Positions 22,488-34,894 of a stretch of 64,000 nucleotides of DNA are shown piece by piece; position 1 is the first letter of the stretch; every line of letters starts with the position of its first letter. The stretch is from Pseudorasbora parva (lineage: Eukaryota > Chordata > Actinopteri > Cypriniformes > Gobionidae). Below the pieces are notes generated by a model. The model did no database searches, was not told the origin of the DNA, and saw nothing but the letters and a program-made list of their open reading frames with translations. The position numbers and the translations under genes were made by a program. The stretch lies in assembly GCF_024679245.1 (NCBI RefSeq), contig NC_090185.1:3257464-3321463 (forward strand), in the 5' to 3' direction.

Positions 22488-23699
22488 TTAAAGCCCTCAT
22501 GAAATCAAATCGATGTTATTTACTTTGTTAGCGCATATGACAGGTCTTAGAGTGAACAATTAATCCGTGCAAGTTAATACACCGAAAAAATTGTTTGCCG
22601 TGGTAATCTTTAATCAAAATCTGAAAAGTTACTTCCGGTCTGGAAACGGCGTTCCTTCTCAGCTGATGTCAGTTTGACGGCTTGCGTTGTAAAATGCGTA
22701 ACCACTTCCCTCCAGCCGTTTGTCTGCTATGAGTGAGAGATGGAGAGGAGGAGCGCTGAGATAAAAACCCTGCTCTCTATTCAGTATTCTGTTTCACTTG
22801 GAAATACGTCACAGCACTGAAGAAAACTCACTCGCTACTTCCGGTTCACTGGGACTTAAAGAATTTCTTCTCAAACCTGGTATATATTGTGAACACAGAA
22901 TTTCTCTTTTTGGACACAGTAGTTTATGTATCTTGTCTGAATGGAGTTGGTCTTTTCTTGTCCTGCCAGATCTTGGTCCTTCAGCTCTAGTTGTGAATCT
23001 CTGACCCTTCGGCTGTGATGGATGTAAAGTTTTCATCAGCCTCATGATTCCTTGTCTTCTGGTCATTGTCTGGTGGGGTAAAATATGGCAGCTTCCCAAT
23101 GATTTTCCTGATGGAAAGCAACTCATCAGGGCTTTTTCCAGTAGTATTGTGGTCAGTGAACCTGTATATGGATTCTTTCCAGTCTAGCCCCTCCTCCTGT
23201 CATATTCATATGCCTTTTAATATGCATCACCCCATCGTTTGTCTGTTGTCTTCAGAACTGTTGTATTTGAGCAGACGTGAACTGTGGGCTACAGTCTGAT
23301 CTGATGGTAAGGGTCAGACCATGGCGACTAAACTTCCTCCAATGACTTTATCAGCTGTATTTTGGATTTGAATATCTCACACTCATAATAGCAGCTGTTT
23401 CTTCGGGGAGGGAACTTCCGCAAAAGCCCCTACTCCAAAAGAATTTACCAAAAAAAAAAAAAATCCAGCCAGATTTGCCAGACACGAGCATGATTGCTGT
23501 ATTCGATTAGTTTCTGATTGAATCTGTGTTTTTGAACAAATCAGGTGAATACCTAAATCACTAAGACGTTCATAAAACAGTAATTTGCTATGTTTCTGAA
23601 TGAATCAGCCATTTTGAATGAATCTGTTTGTAATGTGGCACCAAAGGTTTGTTGTATTATTTTGAACTCAAGTATATTGAAGGATGGAGAGATCAATTA

Positions 23700-25017
23700 C
23701 TTAAACTCCTCATAGCACCGTCTACGCCACCCTGGGAATTTAACCCAGGGAACTAATGGTCCAATAGGACGCACAGGTTCATTCACAAGGATTCAGTAGA
23801 GACGTGAACTGTAAAAATATACATTTCTTTATTTATAAAAAAATAATAATTATTATTTCACACAATCACAGGTTCAACACAGTGGAAATGGGCCTAATTT
23901 CAAAATAAAATACAGGACAATGAAAAGCAAATAACAAAAAAAAAAAACAAAGAAAACAATTTAAATCAACAAAATATATAAGGTGGCAGGGAGAAATAAA
24001 CCCCCAAACTCCACTTCACAACACACTTCAAGCGTGCACTAATATATTCACTTCACCACACACACACGGGCATTTAGGTGACAAGAGAAATAGTATCAAA
24101 CCACTCAGTGAAAAGGGTACCCAGTAGTTTAGAGAGGTTATCACTCCCTCCTAGCCAACCAATATTTAGCGCGCACACACACACACACACACACCTACAA
24201 ACCTCACGTTGGCCTGTGGGTTCACTCACCCAGGGTTAAATACAACGCACAGACCCCACAAACACGCAATTCTCCAGTTGAAACAGTGCGGGTGTGGCAG
24301 AATGGTCACGAGTTAATGTGCGAGTCTCTCAAGCTCCCAAAGTCAAGTTCACCTGATGCAGGCCCACGTACAGGCACAATTGGCGAGGCAAGGCAAGACG
24401 TGATGTCGCAGCACGGCGGAATACCAGGAGACTGCTCAAGAAAAATAAACATCAAAAGGAAGGGGAAGCCGGATCACCGTCCCAACTGTTTGTCCGCGAT
24501 CACACGGACATATTTAAAGCGCGCCTCTTTAACTAAAACAAGGGGAACATTATATGAACAGCAGATCTTTTGTGGATGTTCACACATTTAATCCATAGTT
24601 TACACACCTGATTACTAGCAAGTCTGCCCTTTCGGCATCAAACCACAGCGGATAAGTACAGCCTGGGATGCATACTAAATAAACAAAGAGAGCGCGTCCA
24701 GCCTACGTTTCAGCTTAATTTAAATATTTTTTCTATGGTAACATACCCAGATGCAGTGATGCAGCAACGCAGTGACAGCCAAGCGCTCACACTCTAAAGC
24801 TCAGCTCAAAGGTCCCCAATCCTGGGAAAAGTTTAACAGCCACGTCCAGGCTGCAGCAACAGCTGCCAGTCAACACGCACCAACAACAAATGTGCTATCC
24901 CATATACACACACACTCACCTACAGCGCACCTGAATTCAATTTGGTAATTGTCGTGCCGCGAGCGTCACTGGTAGTAGCCAGATTAACTAGGCAACTAAT
25001 CCTGATACATGTTGAAG
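23700..25017. other. Unassigned repeat-like insert
   Basis: This lies inside the TTAA-flanked element and contains A-rich and CA-rich tracts (24176-24195) but no domain I can name. It may be a long terminal repeat of a retroelement. The open frame at 24286-24591 has no supporting motif. Confidence 0.3.
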
Positions 25018-25025
25018 GATTCAAT

Positions 25026-25458
25026 GGGTGCTTCCCAATTCTTATTTTTACATCCTCGTTTCCTTTCCTAGCTTCCTTTCCCCGCGCCTTAGCTCCACCC
25101 CTTCAGGACGCGAGGGAAAGGCGCGAGGAAAAGACGCGAGGGCGGAGGAATTGAATCAAGTAAAATGATATATCCTCGCTCCCTTTAACGTCACTTCAAA
25201 GCGGCATCAATTAATGATGACACCGCTGGATTTAGTCGGGATTCTCGTTTAGTCGATAAAATACTTTCGCAAAGGATACTCCAGTGTATCCTTGCTCATG
25301 ACTCCTCAGGAAGCCTCCTCACTCCTCCATCCTCACCTCCTCGTGGTGCAATTAGAGAATTGAGATCTACAAGATTGCTGAGCTCCATCGGTTTCCGGGT
25401 CATAGGATGGAGGACGGAGGAGCGAGGAAACGAGGAGAAATATTGAGAAGCATCCAGT
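25026..25458. mobile_element. Short fold-back MITE, hAT-like
   Basis: A 433-bp element whose ends are inverted (GTGCTTCCCAAT and ATTGAGAAGCATCC, with CCTCGTTTCC inside the arm). It is flanked by the near-identical octamers GATTCAAT (25018-25025) and GACTCAAT (25459-25466). It is G/A-rich on one arm and C/T-rich on the other. Confidence 0.7.
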
Positions 25459-26559
25459 GACTCAATCTTCAGCACTTTCTGCCCCATACTGGCGGCTTTA
25501 GTTTCCCCATCTACAAGTAGGCCTGTTTTTTTTTATTTTGTCTAACAGTTTTACATTGTATATTCAGAGTTTTATATCTAAAACAATCTCATAACATGAT
25601 TTATGCAATTGTAATTGCAGTGCAAATAAACTAAATGTCACTTCATGTGCAGCTTCCGTGCTAATGTGAGGATTTTTTATTGTATTGAGCCATCCCTAGT
25701 GCAGAGAACTTGCCTGGTTCTCGTGGTCTTTGCTGGGGATCTGTGCTGATGGCTTTCTAGTCAACAAGGTCTTCCCAGGCGGTGTGTCTCTAGGCCTCAT
25801 CTACTGATCTCTGCTGACATTCAAGGCTGTTGTGGCCGTGCCCCTCTCTTCAGACTTCAGTGCCGTTCTTTTCTTCAGAGAAAAGCTTAACTCCAAGTCT
25901 TCCAGAGCAGCGGTCAAAGCTGATTCGAAAGACCGCCGTTCATCAGTTTCTGTGTTTACTAGAAGCACACAAACGCACCTTGGCCGTTGTCATTATGGCC
26001 TCGCCCACCGACTCTATACACGATGTGATTGGCCTGGCAAGAGTTTGCTGTTTACAGCTCAGAAGGGTATTGAGAGTTGCTAGACGACACTCACGGGCAG
26101 ATTAGATTTGTTGCCGCTAGGGTGCGTCTAGATGAAGAGGCTAGATGAAGAGGCAAGGGTGTCTGCCCACAGCGCCTTCAAAAGATTACCACAGCAAACA
26201 TTTTTTTTCTGTGTATTAACTTGCACGGATTAATTGTTCACTCTAAGACCTGTAATATGTGCTAACAAAGTAAATAAGATCGATTTGATTTCATGAGGAC
26301 TTTAATGGATTTGAATTATAGAAATTGATCATGTGTATGTCATTATGTGTATGACTGGTTACAGAGATGTGTTTTTAGTGTATGTCTGCCTCCCGAACAA
26401 GGCTAGAAAAAAAATCCAGAGTTTAGGTGCTAAATAGGAAATGGGTCTGCCTGTCATTCATATTAATATCCTAGGTATTATCAACTGACCATTATTTTGA
26501 GATTGCAATAAATGAGAAGGACTATAAAGTGATAAAAGTGTTGACAGAACCGGGCTAAT

Positions 26560-27440
26560 AAACCAAAGGTGGTGGAGTGTGTTTCATGATCAACAAGAAA
26601 CGGTGCGATCCCAGAAACATCTCAATCCTTTCGCGATCCTGCTCGCCTCACCTGGAACATTTTTCAATCATTTGCCGCCCATTCTATCTGCCTAGGGAGT
26701 TTTCTTCGGTCGTCGCCACTGTGGTTTATATTCCGCCACAGGCAGACACGGGACTGGCTTTATCTGGCCTCAATGATGCCATCAGCGGCTCCACAAACAG
26801 CCACCCCGATGCGGCTTTCGTCGTCGCGGGTGATTTTAACAAAGCCAACCTTAAGAAAGTATTGCCTAACTTTCACCAACATGTCTCCTGTCCCACACGA
26901 GGAGCAAACACACTGGATCACTGCTATTCTCTGTTTAAGAATGCCTACAAGGCTCGTTCACTACCAGCCTTTGGTAAATCAAACCATGCCGCCATTTTCC
27001 TTACACCTGAGTACAAACAAAGGCTCGTTCAGGAACCCCCGGTGAGGTGAGAAGTTAAACGCTGGTCGCCTCATTCAGAGATCACGCTACAGGCAGCTCT
27101 CGATGACGTTGACTGGGACATGTTCCGGGCGAGTTCATCGGACATCAGCGAGTTCACTGATGTGGCGGTCTGCTTCATCAACACACTGACAGAGAAAGCC
27201 ACACAAACAATAACTATAACGTCCTTCTCTAATCAGAAACCGTGGGTGGACAGTTCAATCCGCGCTGCAGTGAACGCCCGCACTGCTGCATACAAAACCG
27301 GTCTACTAACAGAGAATATGAGTGATTATAAATCATCCTGTTATGCTCTCCGACACACTGTTAAAGCCGCAAAGCTCCGTTATAGGGATCGCGTAGAGTC
27401 TTATTTCCAACTCAACGACTCCCGGCGGATGTGGCAGGGA
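26560..27440 (+). pseudogene. Truncated non-LTR retrotransposon, endonuclease part
   Basis: The frame gives VCFMINKKRCDP, SVVATVVYIPPQAD, FVVAGDFNKANLKKV and LPAFGKSNHAAIF, an APE-type endonuclease of a CR1/L2/Rex-like fish LINE. After a stop it continues with the linker (QKPWVDSSIRAAVNARTAAY, then RYRDRVESYFQLND). It breaks off before the reverse transcriptase and joins a Gypsy-like gag at about 27430. The clade is uncertain. Confidence 0.75.
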
Positions 27441-28240
27441 CGTTGCACTCTCTTCTTCTCACTACAGCCCCATACGTTCACCACGGAGAAGGCGAAGGCG
27501 GCGCTGGTCATCAACCTGTTGTCAGGCTGTGCGGCGGTCTGGGGAGTGGCGGTGTGGTAGAATGATCATCGTTGCTGCTCTCCGTTCCAGGCGCTCTCAG
27601 TGGAACTCAGACTTGTGTTCGACCGTGCTGCCACGAGTCGCGAGGCGGCCCGCAAACTCTCGGATTTACATCAAGGCAAGCATTCTGTATCTGAGTACAT
27701 CATTTAATTCCTGACCTTGGCCGCTGAGAGCAAATGGAACGAGGAGGCGCAGTAGGACTGATTCCTGCATGGGCTGGCTGACCGTGTCCATAAAGAGATC
27801 TACGCCTTAGACCTTCCCAAGAGTCTCAATGATCTGATGGACCTGGCACTTCGGGTGGATTCCAGACTGGAGATGCAGGACCGGCGGAGAATCTCTTGAG
27901 TCCGTCGACTACTCTGAGAGGGACACGGTCAGCCCATTCAACGATCCCGAGCCCATGCAGGTGAGTCGAGCTCGGCTTTCCTGGCAGGAAAGAGAACGCC
28001 GAAGAGCCAAGGGATGATGCATGTATTGCGGCGCGACGGGGCATTTCCTCAATGACTGCCAGTTAAAAGATCGAGCCCGACAGTAGAAAGGAGGCTACGG
28101 TCGGGTGGAGCGTCATTGAGGAAATCCTCGTCCGCCGCTCTCCTGCCGGAAAGAGTGCAATGGGCAGACCGGTCACACAGTTGTCAAGTTTTCGCGGACT
28201 CTGGAGCGGAGAGTAATTTTATGGACCGTTCACTGGCCAC
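27430..28240 (+). pseudogene. Gypsy-like LTR retrotransposon relic: gag with zinc knuckle and protease start
   Basis: Fragments of a Gag protein carry several stops. A zinc knuckle C-X2-C-X4-H-X4-C (CMYCGATGHFLNDC, about 28017-28058) is followed by an aspartic-protease motif FADSGAESNF near 28190. This order, gag then knuckle then DSGA, indicates the Ty3/Gypsy group. No reverse transcriptase or flanking long terminal repeats were found. Confidence 0.65.
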
Positions 28241-28478
28241 CCAATGGCTAAGGACAGATTCTTGGATCTTTCCCTACTGCACATAAAGAACGATTTGACT
28301 GCAAATTTATCAAAAAAGAGGATAGTGGACATCTACACAACTCAGAAATAGCCAGACTACTTCTGCATTAGGTAAGATATACCAGTCCTTGTTTATTGTA
28401 AATGTATTTTAACTCTCTATGACATGGTGTTGCCCTCAGGAAAACTACCTTTTTGGACCTCACACCGCCCCTTTAACA

Positions 28479-28624
<146 letters not shown>

Positions 28625-28712
28625 TATTTTTAGTATCACCTGACATGTCTGTTAAATGAAATGAGAGGCTGAAGTGGGTGTGTGTGTGTTATATGTTTAA
28701 ATGAATAGTATA

Positions 28713-29215
28713 CACTGACCAGGCATAACATTATGACCACCTTTCTAATATTGTGTTCGTCCACCTTTTGCTAACCCATCAAGGCATGGACTCCACTAGA
28801 CCCCTGAAGGTGTGCTGTGGTATCTGGCACTAAGATGTTAGCAGCAGATCCTTTAAGTCATGTAAGTTGCGAGGTGGGGCCTCCATGGATCGGACTTGTT
28901 TGTTCAGCACATCCCACAGATGCTTGATTGGTTTCACAGCAGAACATTACCCAAAGCATCACACTGCCTCCACCGGCTTGCCTTCTTCCTGTAGTGCATC
29001 CTGGTGCCATGTGTTCCCCAGGTAAGCGACGCATACGTACCCTGCCATAAACGTGATGTAAAAGAAAACGTGATTCATTAGACTAGGCCACCTTCTTCCA
29101 TTGCTCCGTGGTCCAGTTCTGATGCTCACGTGCCACTGTTGGTGCTTTTGGCGGGGTCAGGGGTCAGCATGGGCACCCTGACTGGTCAGCAGCTATGCTG
29201 CCCCATATGCAACAA
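28713..29215 (-). pseudogene. Tc1/mariner-like transposase relic
   Basis: The minus strand reads as the 3' part of a Tc1-like transposase: the terminal inverted-repeat side is CACTGACCAGGCATAACATT at 28713, and the coding sequence around 28740-28930 matches the C-terminal region of that family. An internal deletion near 28932 joins this to an upstream piece around 28935-29180. Most of the catalytic core is gone, so it is inactive. Confidence 0.7.
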
Positions 29216-29967
29216 ACTGAGTACACATTTTATGATGGCTATATTATAAGGACCCCCAAGCTCCTAAAACATGGGGGTGTTGCCCCCCCACCCCCAGACT
29301 ATTATACATGTTATTTACTGGCTTTTGAGTCAAAATAGTCATGTGATGTTTTTTCCTTTAATTTTATCGGTTCAAACATCAGTGTGTCTGGTTTGATCTG
29401 CTGGGTAGATAACCCGTCTGCTGGATGTTTGTCGTCTCTGTGCGTGTCAGTAGTTTGTGGCTGAAGCGTCTCTTCATTTTATCTTTCTGATAAGAAGCTC
29501 ATATCTTCCTCTCCACACAACCCTTAGCAAAAAGAAGTATACTTCTTTAATTTTAATAATTGTATTTAAATAATAGTGTGTCTGAGGCGAGAATAACATT
29601 TGAATAAGATTTAATTACAGTTGTTTACAATGAGTATCATAGATGAAATGATACAGTTATTTGGCGTAGGCCCGTCCACAGTCCAAATCCGGAGGGTAGC
29701 GGATGCTTGCAGTTCCAGCCTGAAGATGAAGGCAGGAGCGGAGCCCCTAGTTTTCATTCAGGGCCAGAATTCATTTGAAAACGTAAGATCAGCAAAAGCG
29801 TGTTGATTTCCGTGATGTTAAAGGAGACGGATGTGTGAGTGGAAACTTACTGAGGTTAGGGGAGGATTCACACACAACCAGATAAATATCACAGTTCAGT
29901 GTTTCAGATCAATCTGAGGGTTAGCAGCCATTTTAAGAGTCGCTATCGTGGGCTTTTCAGTGCACCG
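29216..29967 (+). other. Spacer upstream of the orphan signal-peptide exon
   Basis: It includes a C-rich stretch at 29275-29300. The last part may hold a promoter for the following exon. Its sequence is unlike the flanks of the signal exons at 13991 and 60720. Confidence 0.4.
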
Positions 29968-30019
29968 ATGAAGAAAATGTTCCTCAAATTACTTTTGCTC
30001 TGTTTGTGGCGTCTGGTTG
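29968..30019 (+). CDS. Orphan signal-peptide exon of a SLAM-like gene (possible first exon of gene 3)
   Basis: The ATG at 29968 opens 17 codons (MKKMFLKLLLLCLWRLV) followed by a phase-1 GT donor in the context GGTTGGTGAG, as in the signal exons at 13991-14036 and 60720-60765. The following intron also begins like theirs. The nearest in-phase V exon is 37394, about 7.4 kb away across several transposons. Joined to gene 3 it gives an intact 376-residue product. A relic transmembrane exon in between shows that it once may have served another copy, now lost. Confidence 0.6.
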
Positions 30020-30119
30020 GTGAGTTTTAAATGTGTTTTTATGGCTTCAGTTGCTTCTGTTCTGTATCATGTGATAAATTACTGGTTAAATGAGTTGAAG
30101 AAGATTAACATTCACTGTT

Positions 30120-31431
30120 AGTGTCAGCAACGGTGGCTGTAGTGAAGCACACGACTCAGGAAATAACTCAAAGAACCGTCTTTAATCTAATAATCCACAC
30201 AACACACAGGAGAATCATGAGGAGAAACACAACCACGTAACGTAGACGATACCGGACGATGAACTGAACAGAACTCAGGTTTAAATAACAGGGAGATCAT
30301 GGGAAGAACAGAAACAGGTCTGGGATTAATGAACTAATGATAGACAGGGTTCGTACAGGTGCTGGAAATCCTGGAAAACGCTTGATTTTTAATGTGGTGT
30401 TTTCAAGGTTTGGAAAGTGCTTCTATTTTGGATAAAGTCCATAAACCTTCCTGAAATTATAATAGCTTGCTTTCATAATTTGTATATGACAATAGTTCAC
30501 TTTTTAAATAAAATAAGTCAGAAAGGCCTAATTGCTTTTGGCTTTCTCATAAAAAGTTATTTCCGCTCGAGCCGCTCTGATTGTGCACGAGTGAAGCTAC
30601 AGATGAACAGACAACATGCCGGAAGGTCTTATTTTTGGCTTGGAAAAAGATAAGAAACAAATCATGGTTGAAGCGAGGACCAAAGTCTGCAAAAAGGACA
30701 TTCATCTTTTCACCATGAGGGAGTCGGCGCTTTCGAGCCACGTAAAAGGTAAGCCGTGGGGAATTTTCATCACACTTTAAGTTTGTTTAAGCTAGCTTAC
30801 AAATGATAGTCAGCTTTTGGGAGGGATGTAAAATAAGTTTATTTAGCCGACAGCCAATGAAGAGAGTAAATGTCACTGAATGTTGATGAACTGAACCTGG
30901 AGTTATTCAGCCGCTCATGAACAGATAAAGCTCATGCCTGAACACTAGGAATCACACATGAACTGTGCAGTTGCTGTTCTGTCTCCGTGAGCTCCACCGC
31001 ACACGATAGCTTTATTGGTTTTGTTCTGCGCTCGTACACAGAGAGTTTGTGTCTGTTTCTTCCTGCCTCTGTCTGTTACTGCAGTCCATGATTCGTTCAT
31101 TTCCATATCAAACCCTAAACCTTTAACTGTTATAGAGTATAGTAATAGATGTAGAGACAGTGAACGCAGTGTGACCTTCAGCACTACATTACCCAGAATC
31201 CTCCCTGCTCCACCACCTGCAGGCATTCTTCTATCACCTCATCACCCCAGCACCAGATATATGTTCTTCTGTTTCATTCTCTGTTTGTTTGTCTATGTAG
31301 GCTATGGTTGAGCTTCTTCATTTGCCTGTATATGGATTTACTAAAGACAGTTTATCGTCATCTTCCTCGTTGTGCGTGATTGACAACCAGTGGCATGATG
31401 ATGTATTATAATATCCGTTTAAAAGTACATC
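30120..31431. other. Repeat-rich intronic DNA, partly unassigned
   Basis: 30124-30345 looks like a piece of a retroelement terminal repeat. 30360-30430 carries GGGTTCGTACAGGTGCTGGA, resembling a fish hAT-type terminus without a detected partner. The remaining open frames to 31311 lack recognisable domains. Confidence 0.35.
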
Positions 31432-31435
31432 TTAA

Positions 31436-32104
31436 TGGGATAGTTTACCCAAAAATGAAAATGTGACACTTATCTGCTGACCCCCAGGCCATCCAAGGTG
31501 TAGGAGTCTTTGTTTCTTCAGTAGAACACAAATGGAGATTTTTAACTCTAACCGTTGCTTTGTGTCAGTCATATCAACAGGTCAACAAGGTCTAATTATA
31601 TTAGGGTAAAAAACAAACATGCACTGACAACTTCAAATTAAACACTGCGGCTCATGACGACACATTGATGTCTTAACACACGAAACGTTCGGTTTGTGTG
31701 ATAAACACAAACTACGCCAGATCGTGTAGAGACCTCACACATAGGAAATGATGTCTCTACACTAGATCGTGTACAAGACCTTCCTTTCCGAAAGTGCTGC
31801 ACTTTCAGGGCTGCTGGGCATTGTGTTGTATTTGCGGTAAAAAAATATATAAATACTGTTCGTTTCGTGTCTTAAGACATCAATGTGTCATCATGAGCCG
31901 CAGGATTTAATTTAAATTACCTGTGCATTTTTTTTACCCTAATAGACCCTGTTGACCTGTTTATATGACTGACACAAAACAACGATTAGAGTTAAAAAAA
32001 AACTCCCTTTGTGTTCTACTAAAGAAACAAAGACTCCTACACCTTGGATGGCCTGGGGTTCAGCAGATAAGTGTCAAATTTTCATTTTTTGGTGAACTAT
32101 CCCT
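31436..32104. mobile_element. Near-palindromic fold-back element flanked by TTAA
   Basis: The left end TGGGATAGTTTACCCAAAAA is inverted at the right end, and the complementarity continues for about 260 bases (for example TGCGGCTCATGACGACACAT against its inverse). TTAA flanks both sides (31432-31435, 32105-32108). No coding capacity, so it is a non-autonomous TTAA-target element. Confidence 0.82.
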
Positions 32105-32108
32105 TTAA

Positions 32109-32796
32109 GTAGGAAGAGACTCGTGAAGGACACCAGCTGGACAGACACAGAATTACACCTAAACTTCACAGTTAGGATCCTTGATGTAGGTTGGCTCCTG
32201 GCGGCAATGAAAGAATTGTCCTCTTCATAACCCTCCTCTTATTCATCAGTCACAACTGTCTGAACTCCAGATGTTGTTCTTTATATTTTTGACTGCATTG
32301 CATAATTAGGACTACACAATAACACATACAGTGATCTAGCTGATTGAAAAATATAATTTTCAGCATAATTGTAAATCAAATTGATAAACACTTTGTTGAT
32401 AACATATTCCTCCTGTCTTTGGTGTTATTCTTTAGGGAAGAAGCATGAAGATCTGATGAGAAGACTTCTGCATTGGGGATTTTGTTCAGCACAAGCAACG
32501 TCCTCATCCTCCAGAATCTCCCTCTACCATCCCCAGGTTTATCTCATCCACACGTCATCCAGAAACTCCATAGGCACCATCAAATCATTAGTTAGCTCTA
32601 ATCCAACACCTAAAGCTGAAATATGCTGGCTGACACAAAGCTGTAACCAGCCTCTATTCCTATAAATCATGTTGTCAGAGTCTGCGTCTGTTCATGTTTT
32701 GTATTTTTTGATTTAGCTTTGCTGTTGTGTTCTAGTTTTTGCTGTTAGTTTGTTATTGGTTTAGTTCTCCTCCATTTCCTGCCTTTTTGTCTCTAA
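32109..32796. other. Unassigned segment, possibly part of a solo LTR
   Basis: No gene is recognised; the open frame at 32381-32665 lacks domains. From about 32672 the sequence TGTCAGAGTCTGCGTCTG resembles a retrotransposon long terminal repeat, which could continue after the next element to about 34060. Confidence 0.3.
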
Positions 32797-33096
32797 TGCC
32801 TGGCTCACACTACAGGAGTTTTTGGCCGATTTATGCCCGATTTTCCCCTCCCGAGACTCGGAGAAAAAATCTTTTCCAGGACTCGATCGGATCCGATGTT
32901 CGGTGCAGATTATCTGGTAATGTGAGGCGTTCACAGATCAAATCTTGCACCTCTCGATCTGCTCTCACGCAAATCGGGCTCGCCCCGATAATATCAAACA
33001 TGTTTGATATTTATCGGGATGAGCAAGATTGTAATAACGTCAGTACTGTCACAATAGGCAACAAGTCTACGACAAGACGGACTGTTTGCTGTAGCT

Positions 33097-33132
<36 letters not shown>

Positions 33133-33849
33133 CAGCATTTCTTGCTTTTCATTTGACAGCACAAATCTTACGCTAACAGGTGACGATCGCTTTTGAACTA
33201 TGCAGCGGTAAACAACGGTAAACATTCTAGCACACTAGTGTGACCTAGCGCTCGTGCAGTGTTCACCTCAAATACTCAGAAATAAGAAAACAATAAATGA
33301 CAGTCGTTTGAACGTTCCTTCACTTTATTCTCGGTCACATGCGTAATAACCAGCCTGAAAAACCCGCTACACTCCAGAACAATAAGTGTGCATGCTCCAC
33401 CTTTATACGGCAAGCCCCGAGGGGAAAAATACATTGCAAACACACAACGAGCACCAGAACGACAGGATCAAATAAGATCAATAAAATTACCTCCATTTCT
33501 CGCTGAAGAACTGACAATCCATGTTGAGCCCGTCTCCCCAACCATTTTCTAATCCACACTGTTTTATTCTCACGCTTTTGTTTTTCCCACAACAAATGAT
33601 CATTATTGATACAGCAAGTTTTCATGTTACAGTAGGCCTTTCCATTTTGTTTTCCCGCTTACGATCTGCTGCGTAGATCACGTGACGCACTTCCTCTTGC
33701 ATGATAATCGTAATATTTTATAGTGTGTAATGCTCTTCGATCAAATCTTGTAGTGTGAGGAAATCTGCAAAGATTCTCCTGAAGTGTGTGCTGCAAACAG
33801 ATTTTACACTCGGATAGGATTTTAAAACTCCTGTAGTGTGAGCCAGGCA
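32797..33849. mobile_element. Harbinger-like MITE with TAA target duplication
   Basis: 1,053-bp element with terminal inverted repeats TGCCTGGCTCACACTACAGG and its exact inverse, flanked by TAA (32794-32796, 33850-33852), as expected for PIF/Harbinger. It includes a (GA)n run at 33101-33128. Open frames at 32739-33176 and 33335-33625 cross the borders or lack domains and are not genes. Confidence 0.82.
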
Positions 33850-34070
33850 TAAGGTTACTAATGGTTTGATTGAATGGTCACAGGTGTTTCACGGTTCTTT
33901 GGTTTGTTCTGTCTCTTTAAGCCCTGTGTTTCTTTCAGTTCAGTGTCAGTTCTACATTGTGTTCAGTTAGGTTGTTAAAGTTGTGTGTATGGTTCCAGAG
34001 TTGTCTGTAAATAAATACTAAAAATGCTTGTGTTTAGATCCTGCATTCTTCCTTCCTTCCTCCATTGATG

Positions 34071-34124
34071 TGATTGGTTGTCTCTGCCAATGGGGCTGTT
34101 GTTGTTGTTCTGGTTTATGATATC
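34071..34124 (+). pseudogene. Relic transmembrane exon (left half) of a lost SLAM-like gene
   Basis: One frame reads LVVSANGAVVVVLVYDI, aligning with [19 protein letters not shown] of the intact transmembrane exons. It stops at 34124, where an inverted-repeat element begins. On the far side (about 36853) the exon resumes with AGATCCAGAAGAGCTGGA, exactly the next codons. It is a split, inactive exon. Confidence 0.6.
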
Positions 34125-34894
34125 TGGGGCCTGGACCATGATGGTAGTTTAACAAACTCAGGGTTACAGGATTAGTTTAGAGTTGTTTTAAGTCTTTTTT
34201 GGTCCCATGATGCTGATCATCAGCTTTCTCTTTCAACTCAGGCTTTGATCCTGAGTTCAGAAGTTTAGCTGTGACATCATCAGAGAACAGCCAATCACAC
34301 GCTCTGACATCAGCAGAGAACGACAAATCACCCTTCTGGGGCTTGGCCCCGTACAACTGCTTGCAGTTCTTGTTATTATTATTTTTCCCGAATGGGAGTC
34401 AATGGCAGCCCTATGAACCGTATATAGGAAAATGATGAAATTTGGCACACAAGTAGATATCTTCATCAATAATGCATATACCAAATTTGGAGTCTCTAAG
34501 ACAAACTCCATAGTGCCACCACCAGTCCAAAAATTCAACATTTAAACTGTTATAACTTTTGAACCATTTGGAATAGAGAAATTTCTAGACTAAAGCGTCT
34601 GGCTTTTAACAATGCTTATTTATAATAATAATCATCATTTTGAATGATTTAGATATAATTTATGTAATTATTATACCCTTAATCAATTGCACATTTATCA
34701 TTTTATTAATCATTAATAGGCACCTTCTTAAAATTAATATAAATGGCCTATAAAGTCATACAAATAAACTTTAAAATCAATAAATAAAGCTATTAAAAAA
34801 GCTTAAATGTTCAATTCTCTCTATATATCAACTAAAATAACTTCATAACTTTTACCTTTATTGATGTATAACGTCATATTTCGTATATGTCGAT

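Larger units (their letters stand above)
22488..26305. mobile_element. TTAA-flanked DNA transposon with ~125-bp inverted termini
   Basis: The left terminus, AGCCCTCATGAAATCAAATC at 22492, is repeated inverted at the right (26178-26301). The match covers about 125 bp, including TGAACAATTAATCCGTGCAA. Both ends abut TTAA (22488-22491 and 26302-26305), the target duplication used by piggyBac and Kolobok superfamilies. No transposase was recognised, so the roughly 3.8-kb copy appears non-autonomous. It carries nested insertions. Confidence 0.75.

Noticed and set aside
29621..29806. 61-residue open frame before the orphan signal exon
   Set aside because: No recognisable domain, and I could not find splice sites that would link it to the next exon.
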